The position numbers and the translations under genes are program-made. Source: Planctomycetota bacterium (GTDB lineage: Bacteria; Planctomycetota; B129-G9). Taken from it: a DNA stretch of 8,983 nt. The stretch is from positions 1 through 8,983 of the forward strand of contig QNCA01000039.1 in the NCBI GenBank assembly GCA_003644325.1, read 5' to 3'. A model generated the notes under the pieces. It was not told the DNA's origin, did no database searches, and was given only the letters and a program-made list of their open reading frames with translations. Positions 1 to 6,300 of the stretch are shown piece after piece; position 1 is the first letter of the stretch; each line of letters starts with the position of its first letter.

Positions 1-7
1 ACCTTAC

Positions 8-76
8 GGTGACAGTCACCAATCTACGATCCGTTCCGACAAGGTCGGAACGGCTCCGTAATTGGTGACAGTCACC
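8..76. repeat. Dispersed palindromic repeat, core copy 1
   Basis: Nested inverted repeat. The outer arms 8-23 and 61-76 both carry the 13-bp palindrome GGTGACAGTCACC and are reverse complements apart from the central base. The inner arms 31-40 (CCGTTCCGAC) and 44-53 (GTCGGAACGG) form a perfect 10-bp stem around a 3-nt loop. The reverse complement of this block aligns with 7767-7834, sharing GGTGACTGTC, TACGGAGCC, a central hairpin, TTGTAGA/TCGTAGA and GGTGACTGTC again, so it is a member of a dispersed family in the opposite orientation. It may be part of a longer element cut by the window start. There is no T-tract, so it is not an obvious terminator. Confidence 0.85.
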
Positions 77-204
77 GAGGTTAACAAAAACTCAGTCAAC
101 TTGAGATTCTTACATGCTCCCCGCGGCAAAATAGCATTTGATTTCCGGCGCTCTGCGTGGTTAAATCGCAGGTTTTCTGCTGTGAAGCGCGCAGGGAGAA
201 AGCC

Positions 205-1401
205 ATGAAAGAGATATCGAAAAAGGCCAAGAGCATAAATGACTCGATAACGCTTGCCCTGACCAGCAAGGGCAGGGAACTGAAGGCGAAAGGCGTGGAC
301 GTGATAAGTTTCGGCGCGGGCGAGCCGGACTTCGACACGCCGGCGCAGATCCGCGATGCCGCCAAACGGGCGCTGGACGAGGGTTTTACGCACTATACCG
401 CCGCCGCCGGCATCATGGAACTCCGCCGGGCAATAGCCGACAAGTTGCGCCGCGACAACGGCCTAGACTACACGCCGCAGCAGGTGGTGGTCACCGTTGG
501 CGGCAAGCAGGCCATATTCACCGCGATATACTGCCTGTGCGAGCCGGGCGGCGAGGTCATATTCCCCGCGCCCTACTGGGTCAGTTACCCCGAGATGGTC
601 AAGGCCGTGGGGGCCGGGCCGGTCGTCGTGGAGACCGGCGCAGCCAACGATTATAAGATTACCCCGGAACAACTCCAGGCCGCAATCACCCCGCAATCGC
701 GCCTGCTCCTGCTCAACTCGCCCAACAACCCAACCGGTGCGGTATACAGCGAAGCGGAACTCCGCGCCATCGGCGAGGTCGCCGTGAAGAACGATCTGGC
801 GATAGTCTCCGACGAGATATACGAAAAACTCACCTACGGTCAACCGCACGTGAGCATAGCGTCCCTGTCTGATGAGTTGAAACGGTGCACGCTCGTCGTC
901 AACGGCTTCAGCAAGGCCTACGCGATGACCGGCTGGCGCGTGGGCTACGCCGCAGGGCCGCCGGAGGTGATAGACGCCATGACGCGTCTGCAGGCCCACA
1001 TGATATCGAACGTGAACTCAATCGCGCAGAAGGCATCGCTGACCGCATTGAACGATGCATCCTCGGAGGTCGAGGCCATGCGGCGGCAGTACGCCGAACG
1101 CCGCGGCTACATCCTGTCCAGGCTGAAAGAAATACCGGATATTTCATATCCGGAGCCCGAAGGCGCATTTTACGTCCTGGTTGACGTATCCCGGTATTAC
1201 GGGCGAAAGGCAGGTAACATCGTAATCGATGACTCACTGGGATTCTGCGAGGCGTGCCTCGACGAAGCGCAATTGTTGCTGATCCCCGGCAGGCCCTTCG
1301 GCGCGGACCGGGCGGTGCGATTCTCCTTCGCCGCGTCCATGGAGGACCTCGAGCGCGGCCTTGACCGCTTCGAGCAGTTCCTCCGAAACCTCACGCCGTA
1401 A
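205..1401 (+). CDS. aspC: Class I PLP-dependent aminotransferase, aspartate/prephenate type
   Basis: A 398-residue cytoplasmic aminotransferase of fold type I, subgroup I-beta, very like the Thermus thermophilus aspartate aminotransferase. Visible landmarks are GAGEPDFDTP (37-46), PYWVSYPEMV, NSPNNPTG (171-178, with the PLP-ring Asn175), SDEIYEKL with Asp203 and Tyr206, the Schiff-base Lys237 in GFSKAYAMTGWR with phosphate-binding Arg245, and a C-terminal VRFSFA with Arg372 as probable substrate-carboxylate binder. Known members transfer amino groups from aspartate to 2-oxoglutarate, and some act on prephenate on the way to arogenate. I cannot separate these from sequence, so the symbol is provisional. 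The ATG at 205 is chosen because AGGGAG (193-198) precedes it and the family N-terminus begins there; a GTG at 157 in the same frame would add 16 atypical residues. It appears monocistronic: the next gene starts 234 nt downstream behind its own probable promoter. I found no convincing promoter upstream of it. Confidence 0.93.
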   Translation: MKEISKKAKSINDSITLALTSKGRELKAKGVDVISFGAGEPDFDTPAQIRDAAKRALDEGFTHYTAAAGIMELRRAIADKLRRDNGLDYTPQQVVVTVGGKQAIFTAIYCLCEPGGEVIFPAPYWVSYPEMVKAVGAGPVVVETGAANDYKITPEQLQAAITPQSRLLLLNSPNNPTGAVYSEAELRAIGEVAVKNDLAIVSDEIYEKLTYGQPHVSIASLSDELKRCTLVVNGFSKAYAMTGWRVGYAAGPPEVIDAMTRLQAHMISNVNSIAQKASLTALNDASSEVEAMRRQYAERRGYILSRLKEIPDISYPEPEGAFYVLVDVSRYYGRKAGNIVIDDSLGFCEACLDEAQLLLIPGRPFGADRAVRFSFAASMEDLERGLDRFEQFLRNLTP

Positions 1402-1508
1402 TCAACGGGCAGGCTTAACCCTCGCCGGCGCCTCATACCCCCGGACTTTACGCACACGCCCCGGATATCAGGGGCGTGAAAAAAAAGGCGGGAAACAGGC
1501 GGCGGCTG

Positions 1509-1517
1509 TGGTATACT
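1509..1517 (+). promoter_or_regulatory. Extended -10 promoter for ferredoxin gene
   Basis: TGGTATACT is an extended -10 element (TG-n-TATACT, hexamer 1512-1517). I see no good -35 hexamer at the right spacing, which extended -10 promoters can tolerate. Transcription would begin near 1524 and leave a leader of about 112 nt. The leader contains an 8-bp GC hairpin (1563-1570 with 1582-1589) that ends 46 nt before the ferredoxin start. The assignment rests on position and motif only. Confidence 0.4.
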
Positions 1518-1635
1518 ATATGTAAAGATTCCCGATAATGCGGCGTGACAGGACTGAAACGGCGGCGCGGATAAGGCAAAGCCGCGCCGGCGACCGTTCC
1601 CGTATGTTAGACTCTTTTACTTTCAGGAGGCATCA

Positions 1636-1809
1636 ATGATCAAGGTCAATCAGGAAGAATGCGTCGGATGTGAAACCTGTGTGCCGGTGTGCCCGGTGGA
1701 AGCAATTTCGATGAAAGACGATAAGGCATTCATCGACCCCGAAATCTGCACCGAATGCGAAACCTGCATCTCGGAATGCCCGGTGGAGGCCATCAAGAAG
1801 GAAGATTAA
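1636..1809 (+). CDS. 2[4Fe-4S] ferredoxin, clostridial type
   Basis: A 57-residue acidic protein with two classical [4Fe-4S] motifs: Cys9, Cys12, Cys15 followed by Cys19-Pro, and Cys38, Cys41, Cys44 followed by Cys48-Pro. Ligands one to three of each motif are spaced CxxCxxC and the fourth Cys-Pro completes the other cluster, as in bacterial dicluster ferredoxins. The two halves repeat CPVEAI, showing the usual internal duplication. It is a soluble low-potential one-electron carrier. The start is fixed by AGGAGG (1625-1630), 5 nt before the ATG. The gene stands alone between its probable promoter and the terminator at 1920-1961. It faces a POR beta subunit, and ferredoxins are the physiological acceptors of that enzyme class; partnership here is inference. 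It could instead be a PorD-like delta subunit, though no por gene is on the same strand. Confidence 0.95.
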   Translation: MIKVNQEECVGCETCVPVCPVEAISMKDDKAFIDPEICTECETCISECPVEAIKKED

Positions 1810-1919
1810 ACGGGCACTCACACGAGCGTATTCATGGTATCGCCCTGCTGCCCGGCGTATGCGCGGCCTGCGGTTCCGGGTAACAGGAAAACGGAGGCAT
1901 TGCGCCTCTCCCGACAAAG

Positions 1920-1961
1920 AAGGCGCCCATCCCGCTTAGTCGTGATGGGCGCCTTTTCTTT
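1920..1961. terminator. Bidirectional rho-independent terminator
   Basis: A perfect 12-bp stem (AAGGCGCCCATC 1920-1931, GATGGGCGCCTT 1944-1955) with a 12-nt loop. On the + strand it runs into TTTTCTTT (1954-1961), ending the ferredoxin transcript 110 nt after its stop. On the - strand the stem is followed by CTTCTTTG, so it can also end the transcript carrying porB and tRNA-Glu. It sits between two converging units, as expected for a shared terminator. Confidence 0.85.
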
Positions 1962-1966
1962 GCAAT

Positions 1967-2039
1967 TACCCCCAACGGGAGTCGAACCCGTGTCTCCAGA
2001 CTGAGAATCTGGCATCCTGGGCCACTAGACGATGGGGGC
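1967..2039 (-). tRNA. tRNA-Glu (anticodon CUC)
   Basis: A 73-nt cloverleaf on the minus strand. The acceptor is GCCCCCA pairing with TGGGGGT (a G-U closing pair) and discriminator A. The D arm contains TCTAGTGG. The anticodon stem CCAGA/TCTGG encloses loop TTCTCAG, with CUC at 2003-2005, and the T arm is CGGGTTCGACTCCCG. The CCA end is not encoded (AATTG follows), so it must be added after transcription. It begins 23 nt after the porB stop with no promoter visible in between, so it is probably the distal part of the porB transcript, ended by the terminator at 1920-1961. The acceptor start and the GCCTTT-type surroundings fit bacterial glutamate tRNAs. Confidence 0.95.
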
Positions 2040-2048
2040 GTGTCAAAC

Positions 2049-2081
2049 GAAACCTGAAGGGGTCAGACCTCTTCAGGTTTC
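2049..2081 (-). other. Hairpin spanning the porB stop codon
   Basis: A perfect 11-bp inverted repeat: GAAACCTGAAG (2049-2059) and CTTCAGGTTTC (2071-2081), with an 11-nt loop that contains the porB stop codon (2063-2065). Half the stem therefore encodes the last residues of PorB. On the - strand the stem is followed by GTTTGACACG, too poor in T for a standard intrinsic terminator. It may be a weak attenuator, a 3'-end stabiliser or a processing signal between the mRNA and the tRNA. Confidence 0.6.
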
Positions 2082-3001
2082 ACTTCGCATTTGTGCAGCA
2101 GTTTCTCCCAACGTTTATCGACCTTTTCCTGGATGGCGTCAAGAATGTGTTTGTTTTCGGGCTGCAAGACTTGCGCGAACCGGCCCTGTAATTTGGCCCA
2201 TTCTCCTATGGGGAGTTTTTCCTTGGGCTTGTAGTTCAACTTGTAGACGCCTTCGTCCACTTCGTACAGGGGCCAGAAGCACGTCTCCACGCCCAGGCGG
2301 CACACTTCCACGGACTGCTCGGGCTTGACGCGCCAGCCGCGGTTGCACGATGCCAGGATGTTGAGGAACGCGGGCCCGTCCTTTTCCTGTGCCTTCTGGA
2401 CTTTTGCCATCAGGTCCTTGAAATTGTGGATGCTGGCCTGTGCGACATAAGGGATTTCGTGCGCGGCGCAGATCTCCGTGAGGTTCTTGTCGAACTGTTC
2501 CTTGCCCTTGTGAACGGCCCCTGCCGGCGCGGTAGTGACGTTTGCGCCCATTGGTGTGGCCGATGAGCGCTGGGTGCCGGTGTTCATGTAAGCCTGATTG
2601 TCGTAGCAAACATACAGCATCCTGTGCCCACGCTCCAGGAAACCGCTTATCTGCCCCATGCCTATGTCAAAGGTTGCGCCGTCGCCGCCGAAGGCTATAA
2701 AGTAATACTTATCTTTTACCTTGCCGTCGCGGTTGAGTTTCTTCCATGCGGCCTCGATGCCGCACATCGTCGGCGCCGAGTTTTCAAAGGCATTGTGTAT
2801 GAAGGAGCATCGCCAGGCGGTGTAGGGATAAATCGTCGTGACCACTTCCATGCAGCCTGTAGCGCACGAGACGACGACGGGTGTCTTTGACGCCCGCATG
2901 ACCTGTCTCAACGCGATGCCGCCGCCGCATCCGGCGCAGGCACGGTGACCCGGCGCAAGCAATTCCGGTTTCTTCGACATTTCTTTCAAGTTTATTGCCA
3001 T
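2063..3001 (-). CDS. porB: Pyruvate/2-oxoacid:ferredoxin oxidoreductase, beta (TPP) subunit
   Basis: A 312-residue thiamine-diphosphate subunit of a 2-oxoacid:ferredoxin oxidoreductase, which oxidatively decarboxylates pyruvate (or a related 2-oxoacid) to acyl-CoA and CO2 while reducing ferredoxin. The TPP/Mg motif is GDG (106-108) through to DNQAYMNTGTQRS (from 134). The [4Fe-4S] ligands expected in PorB are Cys22 and Cys25 (ACAGCGGG), Cys50 (ATGCMEVV) and Cys219 (SCNRGW). The length matches stand-alone PorB proteins. The ATG at 3001 has TGAGG about 8 nt upstream and a good promoter further up (3076-3103). The partner alpha (PorA), gamma and delta subunits are not next to it: upstream is a divergent spacer and downstream a tRNA. 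The alpha subunit must then be encoded elsewhere, or this is a paralogue used with another complex. Pyruvate is the likeliest substrate; 2-oxoisovalerate is not excluded. Confidence 0.92.
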   Translation of the reverse strand: MAINLKEMSKKPELLAPGHRACAGCGGGIALRQVMRASKTPVVVSCATGCMEVVTTIYPYTAWRCSFIHNAFENSAPTMCGIEAAWKKLNRDGKVKDKYYFIAFGGDGATFDIGMGQISGFLERGHRMLYVCYDNQAYMNTGTQRSSATPMGANVTTAPAGAVHKGKEQFDKNLTEICAAHEIPYVAQASIHNFKDLMAKVQKAQEKDGPAFLNILASCNRGWRVKPEQSVEVCRLGVETCFWPLYEVDEGVYKLNYKPKEKLPIGEWAKLQGRFAQVLQPENKHILDAIQEKVDKRWEKLLHKCEVKPEEV

Positions 3002-3075
3002 GATGCAACCTCATTAAGAAGCAAAGAGCGATATGCGGCGGAAATCCGCACGCCTTCCAACTCATTAAATCGCGG

Positions 3076-3103
3076 ATTATAGCACCTCCTCGACAAAAAT
3101 CAA
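3076..3103 (-). promoter_or_regulatory. Sigma70-type promoter for porB (and tRNA-Glu)
   Basis: On the minus strand TTGATT (3103-3098) and TATAAT (3081-3076) are separated by 16 bp. Transcription would begin near 3069, leaving about 68 nt of leader before the porB ATG at 3001. It is the only strong promoter visible upstream of porB and of the tRNA gene behind it. Confidence 0.65.
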
Positions 3104-3218
3104 GGAACATCGGAAGGATTTTGGTGAGGGGATGCGCCTCGAAATCGCGGGCTCCACTCGTCCGTTCCCATCGGAAAAACGCCCACAGCGCAAATGCCTC
3201 GTCGTGGTCTTGTTCAAG

Positions 3219-3246
3219 TTGAACCCCCCGAATTTTCTGTTATAAT
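3219..3246 (+). promoter_or_regulatory. Sigma70-type promoter for the activase fusion gene
   Basis: TTGAAC (3219-3224), a 16-bp spacer and a consensus TATAAT (3241-3246). Transcription would start near 3253, giving a leader of about 109 nt before the ATG at 3362. It diverges from the porB promoter, with 115 bp between the two -35 boxes. I see no clear operator palindrome in that interval. The rest of the 3002-3361 gap holds no gene that I can support. Confidence 0.7.
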
Positions 3247-3361
3247 GCCGGACTCGTTTTGATTGCATCATTGGTGACCGCGGAAGATGCTCCTGTTGGC
3301 CGCGTCGGCGGGATGCTGTGGTCATGTAACATAGAGCATAGAGCGAAGGGAGGAATTCTAC

Positions 3362-6300
3362 ATGAATTTGGGCCTTGATATCGGCTCCGTCAGCGTCAAT
3401 GCGGTGTTGATGGATGATGAGAACAACGTAATCGATGAACTTTACCTGAGGACAAAAGGACAACCTGTCGAGACATCTCTCGAAGCAATCAACACATTCC
3501 TGGAGCGCCATCCAAATGCCGAGATAAAGGGTGTGGCGCTAACCGGCAGCGGCGGCAAACTGATGGGGCGCATCCTCAATGCCGGTTTCGTCAACGAAAT
3601 AGTGGCCCAGAGCAAGGCCACCGGCACGCTCTACCCCGAGGTGAAGACGATTATCGAGATAGGCGGCGAGGACTCTAAGCTCATACTGTTGGAACGGGAT
3701 GAGGACGGGTCGTTTCGCGTGAAAGACTTTGCGATGAACACGGTCTGCGCCGCGGGCACGGGTTCTTTTCTCGACCAGCAGGCAAAACGCCTGGGCGTGA
3801 ATATCGAGGGGGAGTTCGCGGAACTGGCGCTCAAGTCCGAGAGGCCTCCGCGCATCGCCGGGCGGTGCAGCGTCTTCGCAAAGACGGACATGATACACTT
3901 GCAGCAGGAGGGCACGCCCGACTACGATATAGTGGCGGGGCTCTGCTACGCCCTGACGCGCAACTACGTGGCGAATATCGGACGCGGGAAGGACTTTGAC
4001 AAGCCCATCGCCTTCCAGGGAGGCGTCGCCGCGAACAGGGGCATAATAAAGGCCTTTGAAGATGTCCTCGGCATGGAGCCGGGCGAACTCATCATACCGA
4101 AGCATTACGCCTCGATGGGCGCCATCGGAGCCGTTTTGACGCTGAGGGAAAAGGGGGAGATGAAGCCCTTTGCCGGCGTGGAGGCGATTGAAGGTTTCCT
4201 GCGCAATCGCACCGCCGCCGTCGATACCCTTAAGCCCCTTGTCGATAAAGACTATGAGTACGTGCTGGACACTGAGGAGATACCCGCGGGCGAGAAGGTG
4301 GATGCCTTCGTCGGGGTAGACGTCGGCTCGATAAGCACCAATGTCCTGGTCATGGACCGGAACAAGCGCATACTTGCGCGCCGTTACCTTATGACGGCCG
4401 GGCGTCCGCTGAAGGCGGTCACACGGGGGCTATATGAGGTCGGCCAAGAGATTGGGGACAGGGTAATCGTCAAGGGTTGCGCCACCACAGGTTCCGGCAG
4501 GTATCTCAGCGGCGAGTTCATCGGCGCGGACATCGTCAAGAACGAGATTACCGCCCACGCCACAGGCGCCATTGCCATTGATCCCGAGGTTGACACTATC
4601 TTCGAGATCGGCGGGCAGGATTCGAAGTACATCAGCATCGACAACGGCGCGGTGGTGGACTTCACCATGAACAAGGTCTGCGCGGCGGGTACAGGCTCGT
4701 TCCTCGAAGAGCAGGCCGAGAAACTGGGGATAAGCATAAAGGATGAGTTTGGGAAGATGGCGCTTGGCGCCAGGCAGCCCGCCCACCTTGGTGAACGCTG
4801 CACCGTCTTCATGGAATCGGACCTGAATCATCACCAGCAGAAAGGCGTATCCAAAGAAAACCTGGTCGGGGGGTTGTGCTACTCGATCGTCTTTAACTAC
4901 CTCAACCGTGTCGTCGAGGACCGCAGGATCGGGGACAAGATATTTTTCCAGGGAGGTACCGCCTTCAACCGCGGGGTGAAAGCGGCCTTTGAGGCCGTAA
5001 CCGGCAAGCCCATCATCATCCCGCCGCACCAGGACCTGATGGGCGCATACGGCTGCGCCATAATAGCCATGGAGCACATGGCGGCACAGGGTCCCGACGC
5101 GAAGAGCCGCTTTAAGAGCTTTGACCTCACCAAAAAGAAATACACGATGACTTCGTTTGAGTGCAAGGGCTGCTCGAACCGCTGTGAAATCCGCCGCGTG
5201 TCGGTCGAGGGCGAAAAGCCGCTCTATTACGGCAGCAGGTGCGGCAAGTATGACGAGGAATCAAAGCATTCAAAGGGCAAAAATATCCCCCGGCTTTTCG
5301 CGGAGCGTGAGAAGATGCTCCTGAACGCATATCCCAAAGATAAGCCCGACTTGCCCAACGGAAAGACCGTGGGCATTCCACGCTGCTCCCTTTTCTTTGA
5401 CCTGTATCCCTTCTGGAAAGCCTTCTTCACGGAACTCGGCTACCAGGTGGTGTTGTCCGACGAGACGAACCGAGACATCATCGACGTCGGTAGTAGAACC
5501 GTAACCAGTGAAACCTGCCTGCCCATCAAGGTGGGACACGGCCACGTGATGAACTTGCTCGACAAAGGTGTTGATTACATCTTCCTGCCGATGATCATCA
5601 ATATGGACCAGAAATATGACGGGCTCGTGCATTCGTACGCATGTCCGTACATCCAGGCCCTGCCATATCTGGTCAAGACCGCCATCGATATCGAATCGCG
5701 CGGCGCCAAACTGCTCGAGCCGGTTATACACATGGAACTGGGCCGGGATGAGATAGTGGCCGCGTATAGGGGGATGGGCAAGAAACTCGGCCTCCCGCTG
5801 CGGGACGTCAAGCGCGCTCTCAACGTTGCATTCGAGCGCCAGGAGAAGTTCGAGTCCGACCTGGTGGAGCGCGGTCGGGAAGTCATGGCGAACATTCCCG
5901 AGGGCGCCATTGCCATGGTCATCGTCTCCCGGCCGTACAACGGCTGCGATACGCGCCTGAACCTGAACATTCCCGAGAAACTCCGCGACATGGGCTGCCT
6001 GGCCATACCGCTGGACTTCCTGCCGATTGACATGGAGGCCGTAGCCCGGGATAACCCGCACATGTACTGGAAATACGGCCAGAAGATACTCGGCGCGGGA
6101 CGCATTATCCGCGACGACCCGCGCCTGAACGCCATATACATAACCAACTTCGGCTGCGGGCCGGATTCCTTCATCTCGAAATTTTTTGCCCGCGAACTCG
6201 GCGGCAAACCGTTTCTGACGATCGAGGTGGACGAGCACAGCGCCGACGTGGGCGCGATAACGCGCTGCGAGGCCTTTCTCGATTCGCTCAAGAGCGTCAA

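Noticed and set aside
157..204. GTG start giving the aminotransferase 16 extra residues
   Set aside because: The extra residues do not resemble family N-termini, and the ATG at 205 has its own Shine-Dalgarno at 193-198.
1455..1486. Hairpin CACGCCCC/GGGGCGTG followed by eight A after the aminotransferase gene
   Set aside because: On the + strand the stem is followed by A, not T, and on the - strand the T-tract precedes the stem, so it is not a rho-independent terminator in either direction.
3271..3281. TTGGTGACCG resembling the GGTGAC palindromic repeat
   Set aside because: Only about nine bases match, with no second arm or central hairpin nearby.
3287..3334. 15-codon leader frame (ATG at 3287, hydrophobic then Cys-Cys) in the activase leader
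   Set aside because: GGAAG abuts the ATG with no usable spacing, and there is no regulatory codon run or paired attenuator hairpin; probably chance.
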